A DNA stretch of 64,000 nucleotides from Brevibacillus gelatini (GCF_003710935.1 NZ_RHHS01000049.1:1-64000); one strand, 5' to 3'; shown: positions 8,795-16,925, counted from the first letter of the stretch. The notes: a model not told the origin generated them from the letters alone. Program-made: numbers and translations.

Positions 8795-9880
8795 TTGAAT
8801 CACACAACCAATCAAGCAGTTTTGCAATCATTGGGCTGGAATGAGCATTTTGCCAATCTTTTTGTTCCTTATGCCGAGCAAGGCTACAGCGTGGGCAGAA
8901 TCACGCTGGAACATAAACGCATCTATCGTCTGTTGAGCGAGCACGGCGAGCTTCTGGGCGAAGTCACGGGCAAGCTGCGCTATGAGGCGACAGGCCGCGA
9001 GGATTATCCGGCGGTAGGAGACTGGGTCGTCATCACGGCGCGTCCCGAAGAAAGGAAAGCTTCGATCCATGCGGTGTTGCCGCGCAAAAGCAAGTTTTCC
9101 CGCAAGGTTGCGGGAGACAGCATCGAAGAGCAGATTGTGGCTGCCAACGTCGATACCGTATTTTTGGTGAATGCTTTAAACAACGATTTTAATATACGCA
9201 GGATGGAGCGCTACCTCATCCTCGCCTGGGAAAGCGGAGCCAATCCGGTGATCGTGCTCTCCAAAGCGGACTTGTGCGACAATCTGGAGCAGCGCATCGC
9301 GGAGGTGGAAAGCGTCGCGATTGGCGTGCCTGTGCACGTAGTCAGCGCTGAGCGGGGAGAAGGGCTGGAGCAGCTTGCTCCGTACCTGGGGCGCGGCCAG
9401 ACAGTGGCGCTCATGGGCTCCTCTGGTGTCGGCAAGTCTACCTTAATCAACAAGCTGAGCAAAGAAGAGCGGCAGCGTGTAAGCGGAGTGCGCGAGGGAG
9501 ACGATCGCGGCCGCCATACGACTACCCACCGCGAGCTGTTTCAGCTTCCGGACGGCGCTCTCATGATTGACACGCCGGGCATGCGCGAACTGCAGCTGTG
9601 GGAAGCGGATGAGGGATTCCGCGGAGCTTTTGACGACATCGAGCAGCTGGCAGCAGCATGCCGTTTCAACGATTGCCAGCATGGACGGGAGCCAGGGTGC
9701 GCCGTTTTGGCGGCGATTGAAGACGGTTCGCTGGAAAAGGCTCGCTTCGACAGCTATTTGAAGCTTCAGCGCGAACTGGCTCACCTGGCCCGCAAGGAAA
9801 ATGCGCGGCTGGCAGCAGCAGAGAAGGACAAGTGGAAAAAAATCAACATGCAAATGCGAAGCAAAAAACCGAAGCGATAA
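8795..9880 (+). CDS. rsgA: Ribosome small subunit-dependent GTPase A
   Basis: A cytoplasmic GTPase that checks late maturation of the 30S ribosomal subunit. It shows the circularly permuted GTPase order: the G4 motif SKAD at residues 156-159 comes before the P-loop GSSGVGKS at 208-215 and the G3 motif DTPG at 259-262. An OB-fold region precedes it (about 30-110), and a zinc site follows with Cys289, Cys294, His296 and Cys302. The tail is highly basic (KKINMQMRSKKPKR). I chose TTG 8795 because AGGAGG at 8781-8786 sits 8 bases before it; a TTG at 8777 would leave the site inside the gene. The gene is not next to the usual prpC-prkC cluster, so it may be a second copy. Confidence 0.92.
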   Translation: MNHTTNQAVLQSLGWNEHFANLFVPYAEQGYSVGRITLEHKRIYRLLSEHGELLGEVTGKLRYEATGREDYPAVGDWVVITARPEERKASIHAVLPRKSKFSRKVAGDSIEEQIVAANVDTVFLVNALNNDFNIRRMERYLILAWESGANPVIVLSKADLCDNLEQRIAEVESVAIGVPVHVVSAERGEGLEQLAPYLGRGQTVALMGSSGVGKSTLINKLSKEERQRVSGVREGDDRGRHTTTHRELFQLPDGALMIDTPGMRELQLWEADEGFRGAFDDIEQLAAACRFNDCQHGREPGCAVLAAIEDGSLEKARFDSYLKLQRELAHLARKENARLAAAEKDKWKKINMQMRSKKPKR

Positions 9881-9886
9881 AACGCA

Positions 9887-9915
9887 AGAGCCCTTGGACA
9901 ACCAAGGGCTCTTTT
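9887..9915 (+). terminator. Terminator after rsgA
   Basis: AAGAGCCCTTGG / CCAAGGGCTCTT perfect stem with a 4-base loop and a short T run. Confidence 0.85.
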
Positions 9916-9962
9916 CATTTGGAGGCAGGCAAGCGTGCACCGCGACTTTCATAAAATTACGC

Positions 9963-9992
9963 TTGATTCCAGCAAGCCAGTTGTGATAGATT
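9963..9992 (+). promoter_or_regulatory. Possible promoter of the xpt-pbuX riboswitch transcript
   Basis: TTGATT followed after about 17-18 bases by ATAGAT/TAGATT, 45 bases upstream of the purine aptamer. The -10 is a weak match. Confidence 0.35.
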
Positions 9993-10036
9993 GGGTCAAG
10001 ACCCGGCAATCGTGCCGGATAAAGTGCATACGGAGT

Positions 10037-10105
10037 GCTCGTATAATTTTGGGAATAAGGCCCAACAGTTTCTACCAGGTGACCGTAAATCACCTGACTA
10101 CGAGT
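10037..10105 (+). ncRNA. Purine (guanine-type) riboswitch aptamer
   Basis: The P1 stem pairs GCTCGTA (10037) with TACGAGT (10099). Between them are the conserved TATAAT junction, a P2 hairpin (TTGGG...CCCAA) and a P3 hairpin with loop (CCAGGTGA...TCACCTG), including the invariant 'GTTTCTACC' and 'CCGTAAAT' loop-junction segments. The specificity base in junction J3/1 reads C (GACTA, not GATTA), which points to guanine, hypoxanthine or xanthine rather than adenine. It stands before xpt-pbuX, exactly the target expected. Purine binding should favour the downstream terminator and switch the operon off. Confidence 0.95.
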
Positions 10106-10222
10106 GAAATTGCGTTCGATTGACTGCGCTGTCCGCTGTTCCCTGTTTTTCGTGGCAGGAAGCGGATGGTCTGCTCACAAGAACACTGACACGCTTTTTT
10201 GGCGTGTGATTCCCAAGGGAGA

Positions 10223-10308
10223 AAAGCCCCAAGGGACAGTTTCACTTGGCGTTGGTTTTATGACATGAGCCTGCCTGTGATCTGTCCGTTCGGGGCTTTA
10301 TTTTTTTT
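10223..10308 (+). terminator. Candidate expression-platform terminator of the purine riboswitch
   Basis: AAAGCCCC-AAGGGACAG (10223-10239) can pair with CTGTCCGTTCGGGGCTTT (10282-10299), with a loop of about 40 bases that can itself fold, followed by ATTTTTTTT. It lies unusually far (about 118 bases) behind the aptamer. A smaller hairpin CACGC/GCGTG (10189-10207) sits between the two. The rest of the leader up to xpt (10309-10440) contains a CTAGCG/CGCTAG hairpin just before the ribosome binding site and no gene I can support. Confidence 0.6.
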
Positions 10309-10451
10309 CGTCGATGCCATTCATCCCCATGGCTGTCGACAAAAAGAACAACGCAGGCTCGCCAAGCAAATAGACGATGCGAAGTGTTCTCATACGGTTG
10401 GACTAGCGTCGTCTTTTGGCAGCGCTAGAGTTGATGGAGGAGGAAGAAACG

Positions 10452-11042
10452 ATGAAAGAATTGCAGGAGCGCATCGTACAGGACGGGAAGGTGCTGTCGG
10501 AATCCGTGTTGAAGGTGGATGCGTTTTTGAACCATCAGGTAGACCCGCAATTGACGATGAAGATCGGCGAGCGTTTTGCCCAGCTTTTTGCCGACGAGAA
10601 AATTACGAAAGTCTTGACGATCGAGGCGAGCGGCATTCATTTTGCACTGGCGACAGCGGTTGCATTGGGAGTGCCTTTTGTCTACGCGAAAAAGAAAAAG
10701 GCAGTGACGCTGTCGGAAGAGGTGTACTCGGCTCCTGTCCACTCTTTTACCCGTCAGGAAACGTATCAGATCAGCGTGTCCAAGCAGTATTTGTCGCCGG
10801 ATGACCGCGTGCTGATCGTGGACGATTTTCTCGCGACCGGAGCGGCGCTGATCGGATTGACCCAGATTATCAAAGACGCGAATGCGCACCTGGTCGGCAT
10901 TGGAGCCGTTATTGAGAAAAGCTTCCAGGAAGGCCGTGGACTGCTGGAACAGGCGGGAGTCCGCATTGAGTCGCTGGCCCGCATCGCGTCCATGTCTCCG
11001 GAAGGCATTCAGTTTATTCAAGCGGAATCGGTCCGTGTCTAA
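10452..11042 (+). CDS. xpt: Xanthine phosphoribosyltransferase
   Basis: A cytoplasmic purine salvage enzyme that converts xanthine and PRPP to XMP. The PRPP-binding motif VLIVDDFLATGAAL is at about residues 119-132 of 196, and the N-terminal MKELQERIVQDGKVLSESVL is typical of the family. The start ATG 10452 follows GGAGGAGG; an in-frame ATG 36 bases earlier lies before that site and is rejected. It is followed 31 bases later by the xanthine permease gene, and both are under the purine riboswitch at 10037. Confidence 0.96.
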   Translation: MKELQERIVQDGKVLSESVLKVDAFLNHQVDPQLTMKIGERFAQLFADEKITKVLTIEASGIHFALATAVALGVPFVYAKKKKAVTLSEEVYSAPVHSFTRQETYQISVSKQYLSPDDRVLIVDDFLATGAALIGLTQIIKDANAHLVGIGAVIEKSFQEGRGLLEQAGVRIESLARIASMSPEGIQFIQAESVRV

Positions 11043-11073
11043 ATACTATGACTAGAGGAGAGTAGAATACTTC

Positions 11074-12381
11074 ATGCTATCCAAACAGAAAATCGTTACG
11101 TTAGGTTTGCAGCACGTTCTTGCGATGTATGCGGGTGCTGTCGTCGTGCCGCTTATCATTGGCGGGGCCCTGAACCTGACTCCGGCGCAGATTGCCTACC
11201 TGATCGCGGCCGATTTGTTTACGTGCGGGATCGCTACCTTGCTGCAAGTCATCGGGACGCGCTACACAGGGATTCGGCTCCCGGTGGTGCTGGGCTGTAC
11301 GTTTACGGCTGTAGGTCCGATTATCGCGATTGCTTCTACCAGCAATCTGGCGACGGCCTACGGTGCGATTATCGTCTCCGGTGTGTTTGTCGTATTGGCA
11401 GCGCCGTTGTTTGGCAAGCTGCTGCGCTTTTTCCCGACCGTGGTGCAAGGCTCTGTCGTGACCATCATCGGTCTGTCACTCATTCCGGTGGCGATGAACA
11501 ATGCCGCTGGCGGCCAGGGAATGCCGGACTTCGGTTCGCCGCGCAACCTGCTGCTCGCTCTCGGAACATTGGCGATCATTTTGTTTATCAATCGCTTCTT
11601 TAGCGGATTTATTCGCGCGATCTCCGTCTTGCTCGGCCTTGTCGCGGGAACAGTGATCGCCTACATGATGGGGATGGTCAGCTTCGCCAACGTGGCGGAA
11701 GCTTCCTGGTTCAGCGTAGTCGAGCCGTTTTACTTCGGCACGCCGCAATTTTCCATCGTGGCCATCGTGACCATGATTTTGGTCAACATCATTAGTATGG
11801 CGGAGTCGACTGGCGTTTATTTTGCCCTCGGCAAAGTAACCGAGACAAAAGTAACGGACAAAGATGTGGTCAAAGGCTTGCGCGGCGAAGGCGTTGCGAT
11901 TGTCCTGGGAGGCATTTTCAATGCGTTCCCGTATACGGCCTTTTCGCAAAACGTAGGGCTGGTTTCCCTGACAGGCATCAAAACCCGCGACGTCATGATC
12001 GGCGCTGGCGGTCTGCTGGTTGTCCTTGGCCTTTTGCCCAAGCTGGCGGCGCTGACGACAGTGATTCCCAACGCCGTATTGGGTGGCGCGATGATCGCCA
12101 TGTTCGGGATGGTTGTCGCATCCGGGATCAACATTTTGTCGCAGGTCGACCTTCGCCAAAATGAAAATCTGTTGATCGCCGCTTGCAGTATCGCCGTTGG
12201 CCTTGGCTCTGCGGCTGTGCCCAGCATGTTTGACCAGTTGCCGACCATGGTGAAAATGCTGCTGCAAAACGGCATCGTGACAGGCTCGCTGACAGCGGTC
12301 GTTCTGAACATTTTGCTGGTGCATACGAATAAAAAAGTTAACCAGGCTGCCGTTCCAAGCCCGATTTCGGAAGCATCCTGA
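11074..12381 (+). CDS. pbuX: Xanthine permease (NCS2 family)
   Basis: A membrane permease of 435 residues that imports xanthine, probably by proton symport. About 12-14 hydrophobic helices are visible. Family features include 'QHVLAMYAGAVVVPLIIGGAL' near the N-terminus (helix 1 with the conserved QH), 'ISMAESTGVYFALGK' around residues 240-255 and 'FSQNVGLVSLTGIKTR' around 290-305, both part of the substrate site in NCS2 transporters. It shares the riboswitch-controlled transcript with xpt. AGAGGAG precedes the ATG. A terminator follows. Confidence 0.95.
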   Translation: MLSKQKIVTLGLQHVLAMYAGAVVVPLIIGGALNLTPAQIAYLIAADLFTCGIATLLQVIGTRYTGIRLPVVLGCTFTAVGPIIAIASTSNLATAYGAIIVSGVFVVLAAPLFGKLLRFFPTVVQGSVVTIIGLSLIPVAMNNAAGGQGMPDFGSPRNLLLALGTLAIILFINRFFSGFIRAISVLLGLVAGTVIAYMMGMVSFANVAEASWFSVVEPFYFGTPQFSIVAIVTMILVNIISMAESTGVYFALGKVTETKVTDKDVVKGLRGEGVAIVLGGIFNAFPYTAFSQNVGLVSLTGIKTRDVMIGAGGLLVVLGLLPKLAALTTVIPNAVLGGAMIAMFGMVVASGINILSQVDLRQNENLLIAACSIAVGLGSAAVPSMFDQLPTMVKMLLQNGIVTGSLTAVVLNILLVHTNKKVNQAAVPSPISEAS

Positions 12382-12389
12382 TTGACCTG

Positions 12390-12434
12390 AAAACCGCCAT
12401 TCTCTCGCGAAATGCAGAGGGTGGCGGTTTTTTC
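12390..12434 (+). terminator. Terminator of the xpt-pbuX operon
   Basis: AAAACCGCCATTCTCT...AGAGGGTGGCGGTTTT stem followed by TTTCC. Confidence 0.85.
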
Positions 12435-12542
12435 CTTGCTGATAAAAAAGGCTCGCCCAAGGTTGGCAAGCGTCCAGTGGTCTTGGCCAAGTCGGACATA
12501 GGATGCTATGTACGAAATCACTTGGGGAGGACAGATGAGTGT

Positions 12543-13577
12543 ATGGCTACCTTTCAAGAAGCGTTGCGAGCCAAGAATCACCTGGTGAAGCGCTGGAAGC
12601 GCATGCCCGGCGTCATGGGAATCGGGGTTGGATATGTAAACGGCAAGAACAACAAAAAAGGGGCCTGTGTCGTATTGTACACGCTGGATGCCAGTGCGGC
12701 CGCGAAAAAAGGCTGTCCGAGCTGCGTTGCGTTAAAACGCAAAAAAGGCGGGAAAAATCCCAAAATCACCTCGCGCGTCGCCGTTCCCGTGAGGACGATC
12801 ACCTCCGGCAGATGCAGCAGCCATCAAAAGCTGCAGTCAGCTGCCAACTATCGCCGGAGAATCCGTCCGGTCGTAGCGGGCGTAAGTGTCGGATACCCCG
12901 GGGCTTCGGGGACGGCGGGCCTGATCGTTACAGGAGCGATCCGCCGCGCCCAGCGCTTTTTGTTGAGCAACAACCACGTCCTGAACCGGAACAACTCTGC
13001 TGGCTACTCCGAAACGATCCAGCCGGGAGGGGCGGACGGCGGGCGTTCCGGGCGCGATCGGATTGGACAACTATACCGATTCGTCCGGCTGCGAAAAAAT
13101 GCACTGAATGAGATGGATGCCGCGCTCAGCATTCCTACTTCGAATGATTTGCTCGCTCCGCGCTATGCGAAAATCGGTACCATTCCGGGTTACGTCCGTT
13201 CCTACGCGATCGGGAGCAGGATGAAGAAGGTCGGTCGCACGACAGGCTTTGTCACGGGGGTCGTGGAATCGACACACACGGACATCAAGGTAGATTACGG
13301 CGACTACGGCGGTCTGGGAACGATCCGCTTCCGCAACCAGACGGTCATCCGCAGCGACACCCCGATTTCGTTGCCGGGCGACTCCGGCTCTGTCTGGCTG
13401 ACTGCAAACAATTACGCTGCCGCCGTCAATTTTGCAGGCTCCGCCGACGGCAAGCTGTCGATTGCGTTTCCGATCCACCGGGCGATGCGCGCCTTTGGGG
13501 TGCGTGTAGCACAGCCGACCGCGTCCCTGTCCAAAAAACGGGGCAAGCGCCGTAGACGGCGAAACGCCAGGAAGTGA
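12543..13577 (+). CDS. Trypsin-like serine protease without signal peptide
   Basis: A 344-residue protein with a recognisable chymotrypsin-fold protease core: His145 in LLSNNHVLN, Asp192 in NEMDAALS and Ser281 in LPGDSGSVWL form the expected catalytic triad. The N-terminal part (1-110) is basic, with 'MPGVMGIGVGYVNGK' and a pair of Cys residues (CPSC near 58-61), and the C-terminus ends in a very basic tail (KKRGKRRRRRNARK). There is no signal peptide or membrane helix, so it probably acts in the cytoplasm, spore or by non-classical export. The start ATG 12543 has GGGGAGGAC 11 bases upstream. The gene stands alone. Substrate is unknown; the trypsin-like core call is fairly secure. Confidence 0.8.
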   Translation: MATFQEALRAKNHLVKRWKRMPGVMGIGVGYVNGKNNKKGACVVLYTLDASAAAKKGCPSCVALKRKKGGKNPKITSRVAVPVRTITSGRCSSHQKLQSAANYRRRIRPVVAGVSVGYPGASGTAGLIVTGAIRRAQRFLLSNNHVLNRNNSAGYSETIQPGGADGGRSGRDRIGQLYRFVRLRKNALNEMDAALSIPTSNDLLAPRYAKIGTIPGYVRSYAIGSRMKKVGRTTGFVTGVVESTHTDIKVDYGDYGGLGTIRFRNQTVIRSDTPISLPGDSGSVWLTANNYAAAVNFAGSADGKLSIAFPIHRAMRAFGVRVAQPTASLSKKRGKRRRRRNARK

Positions 13578-13633
13578 TCGGCAGCTCGGAAGCGAGGGCG
13601 TCCAGACAGGCGAGCACTACCTCCGCTGCGTTC

Positions 13634-14059
13634 TCAATCGAAAAACGTCATATGTGTTTTCTCTTCCCGGTAGTAAGCCAGGCGATCCTCCAGTGTTCCC
13701 GTGTGCAGCTCGAACTTGTGCCCGTCAGGGTCTGTAAAATAGATTGAGCGTTTGTCCCGCTCGTCGCGCTCGCGGCCGGGGAGGATGTGAACGCCGTGCT
13801 GCTCCAGATGGCGCTTCCAGTCGTCAAAGTCCTCTTCGGCAACGGAGAAGGCGAGGTGCGTGTAGGACAAGGCGATTTCGTTGCGGGGGATGTCGCGCTC
13901 TTCGTTCAAGGCCAGCCAATAGCCGTTCCAGTCGAAGTAGGCCAGCTTTCTGCCGCGAACCAGCGGCTTTGCGCCGAGTACATCCCGGTAAAAACAAAAA
14001 GAACGCTCCAGATCGGAAACAGAAAACAGCATGTGATTCAGCCCTTTCAGCGGCTGCAT
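13634..14059 (-). CDS. fosB: FosB metallothiol transferase (fosfomycin resistance)
   Basis: A cytoplasmic glyoxalase-fold enzyme that inactivates fosfomycin by adding a thiol, bacillithiol in Bacillales, using Mn2+ or Mg2+. The sequence follows the FosB pattern closely: first metal His in [12 protein letters not shown] (near residue 9), second in YTHLAF (near residue 66), and metal Glu in [13 protein letters not shown] (near residue 117), with [20 protein letters not shown] before it. I prefer ATG 14059, eight bases after AAAGGGG, over ATG 14065. No terminator of its own is visible downstream on this strand. No mobile element flanks it, so it appears to be a chromosomal intrinsic resistance gene. 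Confidence 0.95.
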   Translation of the reverse strand: MQPLKGLNHMLFSVSDLERSFCFYRDVLGAKPLVRGRKLAYFDWNGYWLALNEERDIPRNEIALSYTHLAFSVAEEDFDDWKRHLEQHGVHILPGRERDERDKRSIYFTDPDGHKFELHTGTLEDRLAYYREEKTHMTFFD

Positions 14060-14144
14060 GGCCATTGCCCCTTTCGCTTTTTTCTGGCGTGACGAGATTA
14101 TTGTACGTCATCGATGCGACCGGTTGCCATGGCAAAACAGACGC

Positions 14145-14188
14145 AAAAAAAACAGGCATCCCGCAGGAAACGGTTTGCCTGTTTTTTT
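14145..14188. terminator. Bidirectional terminator between fosB and the Gln-rich small protein gene
   Basis: AAAACAGGCA / TGCCTGTTTT stem with T runs on both strands; on the minus strand it ends the gene at 14214. Confidence 0.75.
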
Positions 14189-14213
14189 ATGTTCGCCGAT
14201 CCGTTTCGTATCG

Positions 14214-14441
14214 TTACGACTGGCCTTGCTGCTGCGATTGCGCCTGTGTTTGCAGTGTGGACTGAACCTGCGACACCATCGTTTGCGCTTGGGCAATTTC
14301 CTGCGAAGCCTGCTTCAGCGCTTCTTCGGCGAGCTGCGGGTTGGCAGCCGACTGCTCGATGGCTTGCGTAATCATATTTTTCGCGAGTGTGGTTGCCACT
14401 TCGGCTTTTTTCAGCGTATCGGTGTTGATCTGAGTTGGCAT
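14214..14441 (-). CDS. Small Gln/Ala-rich coiled-coil protein, unknown function
   Basis: A 75-residue protein with no membrane segment. It begins MPTQINTDTLKKAEVATTL and continues as an almost unbroken amphipathic helix rich in Ala, Gln and Glu, ending in TQAQSQQQGQS. Such proteins occur in Brevibacillus and Paenibacillus genomes as short hypotheticals; I do not know a function. The ATG at 14441 has AGGAGGAAA about 6 bases upstream, whereas an earlier TTG has none, so I use the shorter form. It ends at its own terminator. Confidence 0.65.
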   Translation of the reverse strand: MPTQINTDTLKKAEVATTLAKNMITQAIEQSAANPQLAEEALKQASQEIAQAQTMVSQVQSTLQTQAQSQQQGQS

Positions 14442-14584
14442 ATCGTTTTCCTCCTTGCGAAAAAAATTGGTTTGACACACACCGTCATAATTTCTCCCGT
14501 TTGACCGCGATTATGCATGCAATGTCATCGGCCCAACCGTTTGTGGCGAGGGCTGCATACTTTTGTAGAGGGGAGGAATGCGTG

Positions 14585-15097
14585 ATGAAGAAAAAGTGGG
14601 TAGGGGTCGTCAGGCAGGTAGAGCAGGCGTTCTGGACCATTGTTTTTTCGGCGCGGCGGCGTGTGGGGGAACGGGGAAAAATTTTACCCAGGCGGTTCAA
14701 TTCAAAAGCGAAAATTCGCCGCTTTTTGACCAGGTTCATGACGCCCTGCCTCGCGAGTCGTGTCATCGGCAACCTCGATCTGAGACGGGTCAACGGGAGG
14801 CTGGCTGTTCCGGTAGGAGACGGAATCGGTGCGCCGCCAATCGTCAAGGCGCAAATCCTGAAAAAAAGCGGGAAATGCGTGACGCTCGCTGTCTGGTTTC
14901 AATTTGACCGGAGCGATCGCTTTTTTAACGTCTACCAGTTAAAAAAGCTGCCGGATGGACGCTGGATCGTGGCGGGACGGCATCCGTTGGACTATCCGTT
15001 CAGTCGGCCTGGACACCTCTTTCGGACCGTGCCCGGCTGTTGCTCGCCCTGTGTGCGGGGCTGCAAGCGGGTGAGCAGGAGAGTCCGGCGCAGGTGA
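14585..15097 (+). CDS. Basic protein of unknown function
   Basis: A 170-residue, strongly basic protein starting MKKKWVGVVRQVEQAFWTIV and rich in Arg throughout, with a C-terminal Cys pair region (CCSPCVRGCKR). The middle (LAVPVGDGIGAPPIVKAQIL, then VTLAVWFQFDRSDRFFNVYQL) looks like a compact beta domain. The start ATG 14585 is preceded by GGGGAGGA. I do not recognise the family. It lies about 80 bases upstream of an ECF sigma gene but the ECF-type promoter between them suggests separate control. Confidence 0.55.
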   Translation: MKKKWVGVVRQVEQAFWTIVFSARRRVGERGKILPRRFNSKAKIRRFLTRFMTPCLASRVIGNLDLRRVNGRLAVPVGDGIGAPPIVKAQILKKSGKCVTLAVWFQFDRSDRFFNVYQLKKLPDGRWIVAGRHPLDYPFSRPGHLFRTVPGCCSPCVRGCKRVSRRVRRR

Positions 15098-15132
15098 ACG
15101 TGGGAGCAGGAAAAGAAATTTTGGGAGAGAAC

Positions 15133-15159
15133 TGGTAACATTTTGCGCCTGACTTCGTT
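15133..15159 (+). promoter_or_regulatory. Candidate ECF-type (autoregulatory) promoter upstream of the sigma factor gene
   Basis: TGGTAAC and CGTT are separated by 16 bases, resembling the AAC-N16-CGT layout of Bacillus ECF promoters, and lie just before the ribosome binding site of the ECF sigma gene at 15181. The -35 is one base off the common TGAAAC. Confidence 0.5.
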
Positions 15160-15180
15160 TGAATGAAAGGGAGGTGGGGG

Positions 15181-15705
15181 ATGAAGGCACAAGTATGGAG
15201 CGAATGGTTCGCCGAATATCAGCAGCCGTTGTACCGCTATTTGTACCGGATGTGCGGTTCGCGCGAAGTGGCCGAGGAGCTGTTGCAGGAGACGTTTTAC
15301 CGTGCCATGCTCTCCCTCTCGATTCGTGATGCCCGGCAGGCGCGGGCGTGGCTTTACAAAGTGGCGCGGCATTTGTACATCGACTGGCTGCGCAAAAAAA
15401 CGTCGGAAAAAAGTATGCTGGAAAACATCCGCCGTCTGTTCAGCCCGTCCTCGCGCAGGTATGAACCGGAAACGATTTATCGCCAAAAAGAGGACAAGGA
15501 GCGGGCGGAGTGGATTTTGCAGCAACTGCCGGAGCGGATGCGAACGATCCTCTACTTGCGCGAGGTCGAGGAATTTTCCTATCTGGAGCTGGCGGAGACG
15601 CTGTCCTTGAGCATCGAACAGGTAAAAGTCACATTGCACCGGGCACGGAAAAAGTTTCGCGAGTGGGAGAAGCGAACGGAAGGAGGAATGGACGATGGAA
15701 GATGA
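15181..15705 (+). CDS. ECF-family RNA polymerase sigma factor
   Basis: A 174-residue group 4 sigma factor. Region 2 spans about residues 8-75 (YRYLYRMCGSREVAEELLQE, then ARAWLYKVARHLYIDWLRKK) and region 4 about 110-165 (LPERMRTILYLREVEEFSYL and the HTH 'LAETLSLSIEQVKVTLHRAR'). The ATG 15181 follows GGGAGGTGG. The next gene, an apparent membrane anti-sigma factor, overlaps its 3' end by 11 bases, the usual arrangement for co-expressed partner pairs. The likely autoregulatory promoter lies at 15133. Cell envelope stress is the common signal for such pairs in Bacillales, but the signal here is not known. Confidence 0.93.
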   Translation: MKAQVWSEWFAEYQQPLYRYLYRMCGSREVAEELLQETFYRAMLSLSIRDARQARAWLYKVARHLYIDWLRKKTSEKSMLENIRRLFSPSSRRYEPETIYRQKEDKERAEWILQQLPERMRTILYLREVEEFSYLELAETLSLSIEQVKVTLHRARKKFREWEKRTEGGMDDGR

Positions 15706-16717
15706 CAAGTTGCTGGACAGGCTTGACGTGTCCGAGAGTGTCTTGGACGAAAAAAAGGCACGGCGCCTGATCTGGCGGTCGCGGTTTGCTCTGTGGAGAA
15801 ATATCGCACAAACTTTGCTTGCGATCTGGTTTTTTTACACGCTCTACATGATCGCTATTCAAATCGGCTATGCGAAGCTGAACAAAGAGGACGACCTGGT
15901 TCGCTACGCTTCGACCTTGATCGAAACGCATTACGCGGGCTTGAAGGTGGACAAGTTAGGGCATACTCCGGTGTCGCTGTCTCCCTGGCTGACCCAAGAG
16001 ACGACACTGACGCTGTACAAGCAGCTTGGCAAGTGGGAGGAAATTGTCGGCACGGTAACGGTCAAAAAACCGCTTTGGGGCAAGCTGGAGTACGAAATTC
16101 ACTACCAGCAAAAGCAGCTCGATGAGCGGAACGGGACTTTTCGCTTTGCCTTGCCTTTGTCGCTGCTCGGCCAAAAGCCGCTTGACGAGCGCAGGGAGCA
16201 GGACGAGCTGTGGGAGCAGCTTGCCCATATGGAGGACGGCTACGTAGCGGAGATGGCTTTTTCTACGCTTCAGCCGTATGAGCCGATGCAACTCTACAAA
16301 CTGTTGGAAAAATACGATCTGTACCTGCTGCAGATGGCGGTGTACGGAGGCGAGCTGAAAACGTTCAAGCCGACGCTGACGCGCAGTGAAAGCACGGTTT
16401 ACGTCCCGAACCTGGTGCTGAGGCCGGCAGTTCACTATAGCGAAGGCGGAAGCATGAGCTTGGAAAAGGCGATGAGTTTGCCCGAATCGGTAGAGGATGC
16501 CAAAAACCAGCTCATCCCTGATTTGGAGTGGATGCAGTCTTACGCGCCTGATGTTTTTGACGCCTATGATGAAAAACGGCTCACCTATTTGCGCGAAAAA
16601 GGAATCGTCGTCTATGGCGCCGTAGTCACAGGCCCGGTTCGCGAGCTGGAGAAATTGCGTGCCGAGACTGGGCTTCACGAGTTTCAACTGGGCAGAATCG
16701 CAGTGTGGAACTGGTAG
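15695..16717 (+). CDS. Membrane anti-sigma factor (Sigma_reg N/C type)
   Basis: The probable inhibitor of the ECF sigma factor encoded just upstream. The short N-terminal cytoplasmic part (1-33, with KKARRLIWRSRFALW) would bind the sigma factor; a single membrane helix follows (about 36-58, IAQTLLAIWFFYTLYMIAIQI); the remaining 280 residues would be extracellular and hold the C-terminal sensory domain ending 'GLHEFQLGRIAVWNW'. The layout resembles YhdL-like anti-sigma factors of Bacillus. It overlaps the sigma gene by 11 bases, suggesting translational coupling and matched stoichiometry. Confidence 0.85.
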   Translation: MEDDKLLDRLDVSESVLDEKKARRLIWRSRFALWRNIAQTLLAIWFFYTLYMIAIQIGYAKLNKEDDLVRYASTLIETHYAGLKVDKLGHTPVSLSPWLTQETTLTLYKQLGKWEEIVGTVTVKKPLWGKLEYEIHYQQKQLDERNGTFRFALPLSLLGQKPLDERREQDELWEQLAHMEDGYVAEMAFSTLQPYEPMQLYKLLEKYDLYLLQMAVYGGELKTFKPTLTRSESTVYVPNLVLRPAVHYSEGGSMSLEKAMSLPESVEDAKNQLIPDLEWMQSYAPDVFDAYDEKRLTYLREKGIVVYGAVVTGPVRELEKLRAETGLHEFQLGRIAVWNW

Positions 16718-16739
16718 CTGATTTTTTGCTAATCCGGTC

Positions 16740-16768
16740 TTGATTTTGAAGCGACTTGTCTGTATAAT
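16740..16768 (+). promoter_or_regulatory. Strong sigma-A promoter of the tRNA pair
   Basis: TTGATT and a perfect TATAAT with a 17-base spacer, 65 bases upstream of tRNA-Pro. Confidence 0.8.
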
Positions 16769-16833
16769 ATTTAAGTATTGCGGCACCTTGCAGATTTTGT
16801 CGAACAAAGTGAAGCAACAGTGTGTGAGCAAAT

Positions 16834-16910
16834 CGGGAAGTAGCTCAGCTTGGTAGAGTACTTGGCTTGGGACCAAGGGGTCGCAGGTTCGAATCCTGTC
16901 TTCCCGACCA
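16834..16910 (+). tRNA. tRNA-Pro (anticodon TGG)
   Basis: A 77-base cloverleaf: acceptor CGGGAAG pairs with CTTCCCG, the D arm reads AGCTCAGCTTGGTAGAG, the anticodon loop CTTGGGA gives TGG, the T arm is GCAGGTTCGAATCCTGT, and CCA is encoded. Confidence 0.97.
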
Positions 16911-16925
16911 TTTGCACACAAACGG

